Part shown: positions 1-8,911 of the stretch, in pieces | Layout: each line of letters begins with the position of its first letter | Numbering within the stretch: position 1 is the stretch's first letter | NCBI GenBank assembly: GCA_019636245.1 | Contig: JAHBXX010000011.1 | Location: 1-64,000 of the forward strand | Direction: 5' to 3' | DNA length: 64,000 bases | DNA from: Planctomycetota bacterium | Lineage (GTDB): Bacteria > Planctomycetota > UBA1135 > UBA2386 | The notes under the pieces: model-generated | The model's database searches: none | What the model saw: only the letters and a program-made list of their open reading frames with translations | Told to the model about the DNA's origin: nothing | Position numbers and translations under genes: made by a program

Positions 1-89
1 GGTCGCTGCCCGCGGCGTCGGCGCCCGCCCAGGCGCCGGGCCCCCGCGGCACCCGCGCCGCGCCGGCTGGTCGGCCAGGGGCGCACGGC

Positions 90-95
90 TATGCT
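90..95 (+). promoter_or_regulatory. candidate -10 box of the S15-like hydrolase gene
   Basis: TATGCT lies 10 bases before the ATG at 106 and overlaps an earlier in-frame ATG at 91. The same nine bases GGCTATGCT precede scpA at 43780-43788. No -35 or Shine-Dalgarno site is visible. If this is the -10 box, the mRNA would be almost leaderless and translation should start at 106. Confidence 0.45.
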
Positions 96-105
96 CCGCG
101 CGCCC

Positions 106-2223
106 ATGCGCGCCGCTCCCCTCGTCCTGGCGGGCCTGCTTTCCGCTCCACTCGCCGCGCAGGGTTGCCAGCGGCCCGAACCGATGCCTGGCGGCTTCCC
201 GACCCAGTTCGACTTCGTCGTGCCGGTCACGCTGTCGGACGGCTACCAGACCTTCGGCACGCGCATCGTGCCGCAGGGCCCCGCACCCGCCTGCGGCTGG
301 CCGCTGGTCGTGTTCGTGCATCCGCTCGGGCAGCACCGCGCCTTCGACCAGGACCTGCAGCTGCTGGTGGCCTCGCAGGGCTACGCCGTCTGGACCTACG
401 ACGTGCGCGGCCACGGACAGGCGGTCGGCGCCAATCCCGCCACGGCCACCGGCTGCACGCTGTGGGGGCCGGTCGAACTGCTCGACCTCGCCGAACACCT
501 CGACTTCGTGCTCGGCCATGTCGATTGGGCCGGGTCGATCGATCCGTCGCGGGTCGCCGTCACCGGCAGCAGCCAGGGTGGCGCGCACGCCTGGAGCGCG
601 GCCGCCTGGTCGGGACGGCTGCTGCAGGTTCCCGGCCGCCCACCGCGGACGATGCCGACGATCCACTGCGCGGTCGCCCACGACCTGGCGGCGGACCCCA
701 CCGACGACTGGGTCCGGGACGGCGTCCTGTTCAGCACCTTCTTCACCAACGTGATCGCCGGCGCCTACGCGCACATGGGCGTGCCGTTCGACGCCGCCTT
801 CACCGCCGTGGGGCGTGCCGCCTTCCTGGCCCAGGACCCCGGCCAGCTGCTCGCCGGCCTCGTCGCCGAGGGCCGGGCCACGCGCGCCGACCTCGCCAGC
901 AGCGTCGTGCCGGTGCTCTACACGCACTCCTACCACGACTTCGTCGGCGGACCCCTGCCCGGGCTCGAGGCGCTGCTGGCGACGGCAGGGCCGCACCGGG
1001 CGCTGCTCGGCACGGGTGGCCACGGCACGCCGGCGAACCAGGCCGAACGTGGTTTCCGCGATGGGCTGGCGCTGCGCTGGTTCAACCGCTTCCTGTGGGG
1101 CATCCCCAACGAGGTCGAGTTCGAGGCGCCGTGCATCCTCGCCGAGCTGCCGCTGTCGGCGACGGTGCGCGACGATCCGGCGACCGCCTGGAACCGGGCC
1201 CACCTCGCCGATCCGCTGCAGCCGACCGCGACCACGCGCTGGTACCTGCACGACGATGGCACGCTCGACCCGCTGCTGCCCGAACTGCCGCAGGCGCCGG
1301 GCACCATCGCCCAGGCGATCGATCCGGCGGCCGTCGACTTCGATCCCACGGGGTGGCTCGACGTGCCCGGCGTGCGCGACCTGGCGAACGTGCTGCAGGC
1401 CTGCCCGCTCGCCGAACGGGTCTACGCCTGCACGACCTCGACCGAGGCCCAGCTGGCCCACAGCGCGCGCGTCCACCTGCGGCTGGTGCCCGACCGCGCC
1501 GAGTGGATGCTCGCCGCGCTGCTGACCGTGCAACCGCCGGGCGCCGGCGCCACCGAGGTCATGCTCGGCAGCCGGGCGATCGCCTCCCGCACCAGCACCG
1601 CCGGCGTTGCCGAGGAGCGCGAGTTCCTGCTGCCGCCGGTCGCGGCGCGGATCCCGGCCGGTTCGACGGTGCGGCTGCGGCTGCGCAACCTCTGGCTCGA
1701 CGAGGCGCCGATGCAGCGGCAGCTGATGACCGTGCCGTTGTTCCACGACTTCCAGGTCGACGTCGTGCACGCCGACGCCGTGGGCGGCTCGTGGCTCGAA
1801 GTGCCGCTGCAGCCGGTGCGGCCGAAGCTGGTGTCGGCGGCCACGTCGCTCGACCTCGGCACGCTGCCGCCGCTGGCCCTGCAGCTGCGCGGCGGGGCCG
1901 AACGCGCCGGGCTCCCCTACCTGCTGGCCGTCGGCATGGGGGGGCAGGTGCCGTCGATCCCCTACCTCGGCGAGGACGTGCCGATCGAGGGCGACTGGCT
2001 GGTCGGCGTCTCGGTGGCCTCCCAGCAGGCGCCGTACTTCACCGGCTTCCTCGGCTTCCTCGACGCCGACGGCGTCGCCAACGGCCAGCTCGACTTCAGC
2101 TCGATCGCGCCGATGCCGACCTTCCTCACCGGCTGGTGCCTGACCGCCGGGGGGTTCGTCTGGGACGGCATCTTCGCGTCGACCGGCGCGCCGACGAACC
2201 CGCTCGACGTCGTCTTCCGCTGA
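106..2223 (+). CDS. secreted S15/CocE-like alpha/beta hydrolase with extra C-terminal domain
   Basis: Predicted exported serine hydrolase of about 705 residues (710 if the ATG at 91 is used). The N-terminus is a signal peptide ending in LAAQG. An alpha/beta-hydrolase core follows, with a YDVRGHG strand-turn and the nucleophile elbow GSSQGG whose serine codon is at 571-573. The arrangement matches X-Pro dipeptidyl-peptidase (S15)/CocE acyl hydrolases, including a downstream beta-rich domain. The last roughly 120 residues form another beta-rich region of a type common in large secreted planctomycete proteins. The start at 106 is preferred because a -10-like TATGCT covers the ATG at 91. The natural substrate cannot be inferred. 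It stands alone, convergent with the thyX-like gene. Confidence 0.7.
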   Translation: MRAAPLVLAGLLSAPLAAQGCQRPEPMPGGFPTQFDFVVPVTLSDGYQTFGTRIVPQGPAPACGWPLVVFVHPLGQHRAFDQDLQLLVASQGYAVWTYDVRGHGQAVGANPATATGCTLWGPVELLDLAEHLDFVLGHVDWAGSIDPSRVAVTGSSQGGAHAWSAAAWSGRLLQVPGRPPRTMPTIHCAVAHDLAADPTDDWVRDGVLFSTFFTNVIAGAYAHMGVPFDAAFTAVGRAAFLAQDPGQLLAGLVAEGRATRADLASSVVPVLYTHSYHDFVGGPLPGLEALLATAGPHRALLGTGGHGTPANQAERGFRDGLALRWFNRFLWGIPNEVEFEAPCILAELPLSATVRDDPATAWNRAHLADPLQPTATTRWYLHDDGTLDPLLPELPQAPGTIAQAIDPAAVDFDPTGWLDVPGVRDLANVLQACPLAERVYACTTSTEAQLAHSARVHLRLVPDRAEWMLAALLTVQPPGAGATEVMLGSRAIASRTSTAGVAEEREFLLPPVAARIPAGSTVRLRLRNLWLDEAPMQRQLMTVPLFHDFQVDVVHADAVGGSWLEVPLQPVRPKLVSAATSLDLGTLPPLALQLRGGAERAGLPYLLAVGMGGQVPSIPYLGEDVPIEGDWLVGVSVASQQAPYFTGFLGFLDADGVANGQLDFSSIAPMPTFLTGWCLTAGGFVWDGIFASTGAPTNPLDVVFR

Positions 2224-2225
2224 GG

Positions 2226-2240
2226 CCGCGGCCGCCGCGG
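2226..2240. terminator. candidate bidirectional hairpin between convergent genes
   Basis: CCGCGG-ccg-CCGCGG forms a perfect 6-bp stem with a 3-base loop in the 25-base gap between the stops of two convergent genes. There is no T-tract, so intrinsic termination is uncertain. Confidence 0.35.
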
Positions 2241-2248
2241 CGTCCCGG

Positions 2249-3871
2249 TCAGCCGTCGCCGGCCGCCTGCATGCGCCGCTGGCGTCGCTCGTCGGCCGTC
2301 ATCTCGCTGTCGAGCCGACCGAGGAACGCGGCGCCTTCCCGCGCGCGCACGAACTGGGCGAACAGCGGCGTGACCTGACGCAGGTGCGCCAGCATGTCGA
2401 GCGCGACCTGGCGGTAGGCGAAGTGGCCCTCGGGGCCGCTGCGCAGCTCGACGAAGTAGGCGACCTGGCGCGGGTCGAACACGATGCGCACGCGCTGCAG
2501 GAACGCGAATGGGGTCACGTAGCCGGCGGCCTGCGGGAACTCCCTCGCGACGCGCTGCTGCGCCGTCGCGGCGCGCTCGAGCACCTCGCCGTAGGAGGCT
2601 GCAAGGCCGGCCTCCTGCACCAGCGGCGGCACGGCGAAGCCGTGTGCCGTGGTCAGCGCCTGCTGCTGCTGGAAGCCCTTCCGGTGGCGACCGATGTCGC
2701 GGTAGGCGCCGAAGTCCAGCAGCACCTCGAACTCGAACGGCTGAGCCCCCTCGAGGCCGGGCGGCCAGCCGTCGTGCGGGCCGCGCGCCGCCATCACCTG
2801 CTGCAACAGCTGCTGGCGCTGGCCAGCGGTCAGGGCGCGCACACGGGCCAGCAGCTCCGCGAACGTCGTCTGGCTGTGCTCGTAGAGCAGCGATGCCAGC
2901 AGGCGGTCGTCGAGTTCAGGGTCGTGCGCCAGCAGCGTCGTGTGGCCGCTGGCCGGACCGTGGTGCACCGGCGCCCGGGCGACGCCGAGTTCGGTCGCCA
3001 GCCGCGGCAGCTCCTGCTGCAGCGCCTGCAGGAACGCGTTCGGCCGGGCGTGCTGCAGCAGCGTCGGCAGCGCCCGTTCGGCCTCACGCTGCATGCGCTC
3101 GCCGACCAGGCGGAACTCGGCCAGCGCGTGGCTGCGCAGCTCGGTGACGACGTCGCAGAGCGTGCGCGCATCGACCACCATGCCCCACTTGGTGAAGATC
3201 GCCGGCGTCAGCAGGTAGCGCGCCGCATCGAACGCCTCGGCCTTCAGCGTGCGCAGCCACGCGGCTTCCTTCTCGCCGGGCTGCAGCGGCCGCACGCGCT
3301 GCAGGTGCGCCAGCAGCCGTTCGCCCGCCTCGCCGTAGAGCGCGAACGTCGTCGCCAGCACCCACTCGTAGGCGGCCGCGATCTCGCCGCCGGCCGCCTG
3401 CACGTCCGGGTCGCGCCAGTGCGTCTCGGCGCCGAACGAGATGTAGCGCGTCGACGACTCCTCGAAGCTGCAGCGCCGTTCGCGCTGCACGAAGCGCGTC
3501 ACCAGCTGCGACACACGCTCGACCGCGAGGTGCACGACGGAGCCCTCGCGCAGCGAGTTGTGGCCGTGGTCGATCGCGTAGGTCTTCAGGAACTGCCCCG
3601 ACTTGTCGGCCATCACCGCCGACAGCACGTCGCCGCCGGCCGGGCCGAGCGGCAGGTCCTCTAGCGGTCGGCCCTGGGCGGCGAGGCCCTGGCGCAACCG
3701 GTCGAGGAACTGGTCGCGCATCGACTTGCTGCTGCGCGAGTAGACGCCGTTCAGCGTCGCCGCGACCTCCTGCGGCAGGTTGCGCACCAGGTAGACGTCG
3801 GCGTGCTCGGGACCGTCGACGACCGAGAAGTAGGTCTCGAGCAGGCGGCGTTCGAAGTCGGAGTAGCCCAT
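2249..3871 (-). CDS. thyX: tandem ThyX-like FAD-dependent thymidylate synthase
   Basis: ThyX makes dTMP from dUMP using FAD, NADPH and methylenetetrahydrofolate. This 540-residue protein is about twice the usual ThyX length. Around residues 105-145 it has the GHNS...ERVSQLVTRF region, followed by a version of the ThyX motif RHRxxSxNExSxRY at residues 130-143. Here His and Asn are both replaced by Glu (RERRCSFEESSTRY). A second copy near residues 395-397 keeps RHR but then reads KGFQQQQ. It therefore looks like an internal duplication in which neither copy keeps the whole signature. The ATG at 3871 gives the natural N-terminus MGYSDFERR; the longer upstream reading frame is not coding. It follows a 40-residue membrane peptide by 14 bases. 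It could be an active divergent ThyX or a repurposed paralogue. Confidence 0.75.
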   Translation of the reverse strand: MGYSDFERRLLETYFSVVDGPEHADVYLVRNLPQEVAATLNGVYSRSSKSMRDQFLDRLRQGLAAQGRPLEDLPLGPAGGDVLSAVMADKSGQFLKTYAIDHGHNSLREGSVVHLAVERVSQLVTRFVQRERRCSFEESSTRYISFGAETHWRDPDVQAAGGEIAAAYEWVLATTFALYGEAGERLLAHLQRVRPLQPGEKEAAWLRTLKAEAFDAARYLLTPAIFTKWGMVVDARTLCDVVTELRSHALAEFRLVGERMQREAERALPTLLQHARPNAFLQALQQELPRLATELGVARAPVHHGPASGHTTLLAHDPELDDRLLASLLYEHSQTTFAELLARVRALTAGQRQQLLQQVMAARGPHDGWPPGLEGAQPFEFEVLLDFGAYRDIGRHRKGFQQQQALTTAHGFAVPPLVQEAGLAASYGEVLERAATAQQRVAREFPQAAGYVTPFAFLQRVRIVFDPRQVAYFVELRSGPEGHFAYRQVALDMLAHLRQVTPLFAQFVRAREGAAFLGRLDSEMTADERRQRRMQAAGDG

Positions 3872-3885
3872 CACGCGCCCCTGGG

Positions 3886-4008
3886 TCAGGCGCGGTGGCC
3901 GGCGCGGCGGCGCAGCACGTACCAGGTGGCCAAGACGCCGGTGGCGAGGCCGGCGGCGAACGCGAGCCAGACGATCGGGGCTTCGAGCGGAGTCAGGTGG
4001 GCGAGCAT
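3886..4008 (-). CDS. 40-residue single-pass membrane protein
   Basis: Small reading frame of 40 residues with one hydrophobic helix (about residues 11-32, PIVWLAFAAG...TWYV) followed by a positive cytoplasmic tail RRRAGHR. It ends 14 bases before the thyX-like start on the same strand, so the two are probably cotranscribed. No family is recognised. It is supported by its membrane pattern and tight spacing, but small frames arise easily in DNA this GC-rich. Confidence 0.45.
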   Translation of the reverse strand: MLAHLTPLEAPIVWLAFAAGLATGVLATWYVLRRRAGHRA

Positions 4009-4099
4009 GGTGCCATGGGAGCGGGCGCGACGACCCCCTGCAAGCAGCGCCTGCGAGCCGCCGCGGCGGCGGGTTGCCCCCGGTCGCCGACAGGCAGGC

Positions 4100-5911
4100 A
4101 TGGTCCGGATCGTCGCCAAGACCCCAGGTGCGGTCGTGCTGCTGGCGCTGGCGCCGCTGCCGGCCCAGGATGCCGTCTGGCGCATTCCCGCCCGCGGCGC
4201 GGTCGAGTACCACCGCGAGTGGAGCGCCGCCGCCAGCGCGGTCGCGCGCAGCAAGGTCGAGGCGAAGGCCGCCGCCGCCACCGGCAAGGCGCCCGACCGC
4301 TACCTGCACCGCCTGCCGCCCGCGCCGTGGATCGCGCACGGCGAGCTCGACGCCGACGCCCGCGCCCTGACCGGTCCGGTGCGGGACCTGCGCGACCTCG
4401 GCCGGGCGCTGGCCTGCGATCTCGGCACCGGCGTGCGCGGCCGGTTCCCGCGGCTCCTGCCGTTCGGCGACGTCGCCGTGGCCGGCGGCTGGACCCGCGC
4501 CGCCGACGGGGCGCAGACGCTGCGCGCGAACGTGCAGTGCCGGCCGCCGGCGCCGCTGCCGGGCGAGACGCGCGGCGTGGCCGAGCGGCTGCGCGCGTTC
4601 TGTCTGCCGGCCGCGGAGGGCACGCTCTCGATCACGCGCCGCGTCGACGGCGAGCGCGGCGTCGTCACCTCGTTCCGGTTCGAGCTGGACCTCGTGGTCG
4701 AGGAGGGACCGAAGGCGTTCCGCCGCTTCCAGCTGGGCGACGAGTGGCGGATCGTCGCGGTGCGCGACAACCAGGACTTCGACTTCCGCCGCCGGGTGGC
4801 GGCGGCGATCGAGACCGGCACCGCGTTCGTGCGCGACGCGATCGAGACCAGGAAGTCGTTCCTGGCGCCCGGCAGCGGCGAGGACCGCGACTTCAGCGGC
4901 GGGCGGCTGGCGCTGGCGTTGCTGACCCTGGTGCACGGCGGCGTGCCGGCCGAGGACCCGGTGCTGCAGCGCGGCTTCGACGACCTGCGCCGGCGGCGGC
5001 TCGAGGACACCTACTCCCTGGCTGCGGCGCTGATGGCGGTCGCGGCGCGGTCGGCGCCGGCCGGCGAGGCCGAGCGGATCCGCAACGGCGAACTGGCGGC
5101 CGTGCCGGTGCGTCGGCTCGACGAACGCGACGCCAGGGCGGCGCAGAAGTGGCTCGAACGGCTGCTCGGCAACGTCGACCCGCGCGTCGACCGCGCCGAG
5201 CTGCTGCGCTTCAACTACACCGAGGGGCCGCGCTACGACACTTCGCTGCAGCAGTACGGCCTGCTCGGGCTGTGGTCGGCGCGCACCTGCGGGCTCGAGG
5301 TACCGCCCGGCGCGTTCGCCGCGGCGGCCCGCCACCTGCTCGCGGTGCAGGCCGAGGGCGGCGCGCGGCTGCGGCTGTCGTCGACCGACCATGGCGCCCT
5401 GCGCGAGGTCGCCGGCACCGGCGCCGAGCCGCGGGCGGAAGTGCGCGCGGCGACGGCGCGCGGCTTCGCCTACCAGGAACGCGACGAGCCGCCGTTCGGC
5501 TCGATGACCAGTGCCGGGGTCAGCGGCCTGCTGCTGGCGCGCGCCGGCATCGTCGCCGCCGGCAGGCCGGACCGGGCGCTGGTGCAGCGCCTCGACGCCG
5601 CGGTCGCCGATGCGTTCGCCTGGCTCGCCGGCGAGTTCTCGGTGCGCTGCAACCCGGGCTTCGCCGAGCGCGCCGACCGCCACGTCTACTACTGGCTCTA
5701 CGGGCTCGAGCGGTCCTGCGAACTGGCGGGCATCGCCTGGCTGCAGGGCCGCGACTGGTACTACGAAGGCGCGTTGCAGCTGCTGTCGCAGCAGCAGAAG
5801 AACGGCTCCTTCCGGGCCGAGCAGGCCAGCACGCTGCTGTTGGACGCGACCTGCTTCGCGGTGCTGTTCCTCGCCAAGGCGACCCCGCCGGCGGCGGTCA
5901 CGCCGCGCTGA
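4100..5911 (+). CDS. secreted protein with prenyltransferase/squalene-cyclase-like alpha-toroid domain
   Basis: 603-residue protein of unknown function. A signal peptide covers about residues 1-23 (MVRIVAKTP...PLPAQ). The N-terminal half is mixed and charged. From about residue 270 to the end it carries helical repeats, with segments such as YDTSLQQYGLLGLW (near 379) and WYYEGALQLLSQQQ NGSF (near 555), as in the alpha/alpha-toroid fold of squalene cyclases and prenyltransferase repeats. The hallmark acid motifs of real cyclases are not visible, so a non-enzymatic or uncharacterised role is likely. The ATG at 4100 was chosen because a signal peptide follows directly. The gene stands alone. Confidence 0.65.
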   Translation: MVRIVAKTPGAVVLLALAPLPAQDAVWRIPARGAVEYHREWSAAASAVARSKVEAKAAAATGKAPDRYLHRLPPAPWIAHGELDADARALTGPVRDLRDLGRALACDLGTGVRGRFPRLLPFGDVAVAGGWTRAADGAQTLRANVQCRPPAPLPGETRGVAERLRAFCLPAAEGTLSITRRVDGERGVVTSFRFELDLVVEEGPKAFRRFQLGDEWRIVAVRDNQDFDFRRRVAAAIETGTAFVRDAIETRKSFLAPGSGEDRDFSGGRLALALLTLVHGGVPAEDPVLQRGFDDLRRRRLEDTYSLAAALMAVAARSAPAGEAERIRNGELAAVPVRRLDERDARAAQKWLERLLGNVDPRVDRAELLRFNYTEGPRYDTSLQQYGLLGLWSARTCGLEVPPGAFAAAARHLLAVQAEGGARLRLSSTDHGALREVAGTGAEPRAEVRAATARGFAYQERDEPPFGSMTSAGVSGLLLARAGIVAAGRPDRALVQRLDAAVADAFAWLAGEFSVRCNPGFAERADRHVYYWLYGLERSCELAGIAWLQGRDWYYEGALQLLSQQQKNGSFRAEQASTLLLDATCFAVLFLAKATPPAAVTPR

Positions 5912-5938
5912 GGTCGGCTCGATTCAGTCGCCGACGTC

Positions 5939-5952
5939 CGACGCGAGCGTCG
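5939..5952. terminator. candidate hairpin between convergent genes
   Basis: CGACG-cgag-CGTCG gives a 5-bp stem and 4-base loop in the 67-base gap between the secreted toroid protein and the convergent tpm gene. No T-tract follows. Confidence 0.25.
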
Positions 5953-5978
5953 CCAGCATGCGGGACGCCGGTGTGGCC

Positions 5979-6614
5979 TCACGCGGGGTGGGGCGCGCGC
6001 CAGACGGTCTCGACCAGCAGCGCGCCCGCGGCGCGGAACTTCGGCGGCACGTCGTCGAGCGCCGACCGGCGCTCGATCTCCTGCAGCCCCGGCCACAGGC
6101 GCCGCACCTCGTGCCCGGGCACCGAGAACGGCGGGCCGGGCACGAGCGTCTGGTCGTACTCGAGCGCGACGACGAGCCGGAACGCGCCCTCGCGCAGCAG
6201 CGTGTCGCCGTGCGCGGCGTAGGCGGCCCTCAGCTCGGGCGGCAGCGCGACCAGCGCGGCGCGGTCGTAGAGCGCATCGAACGGCGGCGCGCGGAACGCG
6301 AACCAGTCGCCCTGGAACAGCGTGATCGGCAGTTCGCGCGCGGCGAACGCCGGCAGCACCCCGTCCCGCCGGTCGAACGTCAGACCCTGTTCGGCGAAGA
6401 AGTCGCGGATCGCGCGTTCGGCCAGCTCGACGCCGACCACCGTGTGGCCCCGTTCGGCCAGCCAGCGCAGGTCGAGCGACTTGCCGCACAGCGGCACCAG
6501 CACGCTGCCGCCGCGCGGCCGCCAGTGCCGCAGCAGCGCCGGGTGCACGTCGCGGCGATGGAAGTTGATGTTGCCGCTGTCCCAGCGCTGCAGCCAGTCG
6601 TCGGGCGTCGCCAT
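5979..6614 (-). CDS. tpm: thiopurine S-methyltransferase family protein
   Basis: 211-residue SAM-dependent methyltransferase. The N-terminus reads WLQRWDSGNINFHRRDVHP, the pattern typical of bacterial Tpm, which begins with a Trp/Gly/FH/VHP signature. The SAM-binding loop is seen as VLVPLCGKSLDL followed by an acidic strand (VVGVELAERA). Family members methylate thiopurines and, in bacteria, selenium or tellurium oxyanions; the real substrate is unknown. Length and N-terminus fit the family. It starts 3 bases after the stop of the ChaN-like gene on the same strand, so the two probably form an operon. Confidence 0.85.
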   Translation of the reverse strand: MATPDDWLQRWDSGNINFHRRDVHPALLRHWRPRGGSVLVPLCGKSLDLRWLAERGHTVVGVELAERAIRDFFAEQGLTFDRRDGVLPAFAARELPITLFQGDWFAFRAPPFDALYDRAALVALPPELRAAYAAHGDTLLREGAFRLVVALEYDQTLVPGPPFSVPGHEVRRLWPGLQEIERRSALDDVPPKFRAAGALLVETVWRAPHPA

Positions 6615-6617
6615 GGC

Positions 6618-8765
6618 TCAGTGCCCCGTGCTCCGCGCCAGCTCGGCGCCGAGGCCGGGCAGCCAGGCCAGGTCCATGCCGGCGGCGGCATCGCCCAGGC
6701 TCCGGCGCAGTTCCTGCATCGTCGCCGCGTCGGCGCAGAACGCCGCCGGCACGACCAGCACGCGCGAGCGGCCCATGGCCTTCAGCTTCTTCAGCACCTC
6801 GGGCAGCGAGGGCTCGCCGTCCTGGCTGGCGACGGCGAGGTTGGCGAACATGCTGCGCCGCTTCAGCACCTTCTTCTGCTCGAGTTCGAGCCAGGATGCG
6901 CGGTCGGCGGCGCTGGTGCCGGACGGCAGCACCACCACCGTGGTGCCACCGAACGGTCCGCCCGCGAGCGGCAGGCCGCGGCCGTCGGCGAACGCGGCGA
7001 CCGGCCACGGGCCGTCGCCGCCGACCACGAGCCGCCGCACGCGCTCCGGCGGCGTGTTCGCGGGCACGCTCGTCGGCAGCCGGATCTCCACCGGCCTGCC
7101 GGCGGCGCGCAGCTGCTCGGCGTGCAGGTCGGCCCACTCGCGCGCGCGCGGCGAACGGTCGTCGGCAAGCACGACGAACCACGGCTCGCCGGCGGGGTCC
7201 GTCCGGGGCGGCAGTCGGAGCTGGCCGCGCAGCCGTTCCACCAACCGCGGCGTCCCGGAGGAGGGAATGCGCTCGGGCACGAGGCCGACCTTCGTGTAGT
7301 CGTCGGCGACCTGCTGCAGGCGCTTGTCGTCCTCGAACCCGGCGCACAGCAGCAGCGAGCGCGCCACCGGCTTCTGGTCGGGCAGCGCCTCCATCCCGAG
7401 ACGGGTCAGGTCGCTCGGCTCGATGGCGACGAAGTCGACCGGCAGCCAGTCGCCGTACAGCGCCGCCCACAGCACGACGGCGCCGCCGTCGCCCTTGCCG
7501 GCGACGACCACGCGCGCCGGGTCGACCGGAAAGCGTCTGGTCACGTACTCGACCAGCCGCGCCAGCCCGTAGGCGACCCGACCGTAGTCGGCGCGGAAGC
7601 CGTCGCCGAACACGTAGCGCCCGCCGGGCGCGAGGTCGTCCTGCAGCTCGGGGAACGGATGCTCGACCACCGCCACCGCGGCGCCGTCGCCGACCGCAGC
7701 GAGCCAGCTCGCCATCGCGTCGTCGACGCGGGTGCCGCGGTCGGGCAGCCACACCAGCAGCGGCACGTCCTGGCGCGCGTGCGGCAGCTCGAGCCGGTAG
7801 CGCAGTTCGGCGGGGATCGTGACCGCGTAGTTGCCCTCGTTCCAGTCGCGCGCCAGTGCCGCGGCGTAGACCAAGAAGTCCGCCTGCTCGGCGTCGCGGT
7901 CGGGCCGCACGCCGTGCAGTTCCAGCGCCGGCGCGATCGACACGACGGCGAACGTGCTGCCGGGGCTGCGGGCCGCGAACTGCGCGACCGTGCCGTCGCG
8001 GTAGGCGGTGTGGAAGCCGCCGGCCACGTGCAGCACCAGCGCCTCCGGGTGCGCCGCGCGGGCCTGCGCGACCGCGTCGCCCATCGCGTTGTCCCACAGG
8101 TTCTGGGTCTCGTAGAGCCGCGCCTCGGGCGTGCCGCCGCCGCTGAAGCCCATGTGGCCGCGCACGGCGCGATCGACGCGTTCCCAGTAGGCGGCGCTGG
8201 CCGGGAAGAACGCGGCCGGCAGCAGCGCGCGCAGGTCGGCGGGCAGCCCGTCGATCGCCGCCTTGGCGTCGCCGCCGGCGAGGCGGCGCCGCAGCGTGCC
8301 CGGGAAGTTCGCGGCCACGACCGGGATGCCGGCCGTCTTCGCCGCCTCGACCAGCGGCCGGTAGGCGGTGGCGTAGTTGTTCCACGGCCGCGCCCTGGCC
8401 AGGAACGCCGGCTCGTCGATGCGACCGGCCAGGTAGTCGTCGACCACCGGCTGCACGTCGCGCTCGAACATCTCCATCGACAGCACGACCTTGCCGGCCT
8501 TGCGGGCCAGCAGGCCCTCGAGCACGTGCCGTTCGACGCGGTGCGTGGTGTCGTCGACGTGCGTCTCGCCGAGGAACACGACGTCGAACGTCGCCAGGCG
8601 GTCGAGCAGGTCGGGCCAGGCGAGCTCGGCGCCATCGGCGGTGGCGACGATCCGGGTGGCGGCTTCGAGCGACGGCAGCGGCCGGGGAGTCTGGGCGAGC
8701 GCGGCCTGGGCGAACGCGGCGCAGGCCGCCAGCGCGGCGGCGGAGCAGGGGGAATCGTGGGCCAT
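6618..8765 (-). CDS. ChaN-like haem-binding/Tiki-type protein fused to hydrolase-like and chelatase-like domains
   Basis: 715-residue secreted protein with a signal peptide at residues 1-25. Residues 40-290 match the ChaN haem-uptake/Tiki family, including the catalytic-type FLGETHVDD (Glu67, His69) and a late conserved histidine in VAGGFHT. Residues 315-510 look like an alpha/beta hydrolase, but the elbow reads GKGDGG, with the nucleophile serine replaced by Gly425, so this part is probably inactive. Residues 605-715 resemble a CbiX/ferrochelatase-type half: ANLAVASQDGEPSLPEVL followed by RVLVVPAAFCAD. The last assignment is tentative. The context (tpm 3 bases downstream, divergent membrane glycosyltransferase upstream) does not indicate a function. 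Confidence 0.7.
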   Translation of the reverse strand: MAHDSPCSAAALAACAAFAQAALAQTPRPLPSLEAATRIVATADGAELAWPDLLDRLATFDVVFLGETHVDDTTHRVERHVLEGLLARKAGKVVLSMEMFERDVQPVVDDYLAGRIDEPAFLARARPWNNYATAYRPLVEAAKTAGIPVVAANFPGTLRRRLAGGDAKAAIDGLPADLRALLPAAFFPASAAYWERVDRAVRGHMGFSGGGTPEARLYETQNLWDNAMGDAVAQARAAHPEALVLHVAGGFHTAYRDGTVAQFAARSPGSTFAVVSIAPALELHGVRPDRDAEQADFLVYAAALARDWNEGNYAVTIPAELRYRLELPHARQDVPLLVWLPDRGTRVDDAMASWLAAVGDGAAVAVVEHPFPELQDDLAPGGRYVFGDGFRADYGRVAYGLARLVEYVTRRFPVDPARVVVAGKGDGGAVVLWAALYGDWLPVDFVAIEPSDLTRLGMEALPDQKPVARSLLLCAGFEDDKRLQQVADDYTKVGLVPERIPSSGTPRLVERLRGQLRLPPRTDPAGEPWFVVLADDRSPRAREWADLHAEQLRAAGRPVEIRLPTSVPANTPPERVRRLVVGGDGPWPVAAFADGRGLPLAGGPFGGTTVVVLPSGTSAADRASWLELEQKKVLKRRSMFANLAVASQDGEPSLPEVLKKLKAMGRSRVLVVPAAFCADAATMQELRRSLGDAAAGMDLAWLPGLGAELARSTGH

Positions 8766-8893
8766 CGCGCCATGACACGCGGCCGGACCGGGTGGCGCAA
8801 CGGGGCGTCCGCCGCGGGCCCGCCGCGGCGGCCGCGCACGGCCGGGAGGCCATCGCGCTCCGACAGGGACGCGGCGGGCCCGGATCCGTTGGC

Positions 8894-8899
8894 TACACT
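8894..8899 (+). promoter_or_regulatory. candidate -10 box of the membrane glycosyltransferase gene
   Basis: TACACT in the context TTGGCTACACTCC lies 12 bases before the ATG at 8912. It resembles the GGCTATGCT boxes at 87-95 and 43780-43788. No Shine-Dalgarno site is seen. Confidence 0.45.
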
Positions 8900-8911
8900 C
8901 CGCGCCCGCCG

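Noticed and set aside
2249..5683. 1,144-residue minus-strand open frame
   Set aside because: Only the part from 3871 down is ThyX-like; the upstream part is the shadow of the plus-strand secreted protein, with Arg/Ala/Gly low complexity typical of GC-rich antisense frames.
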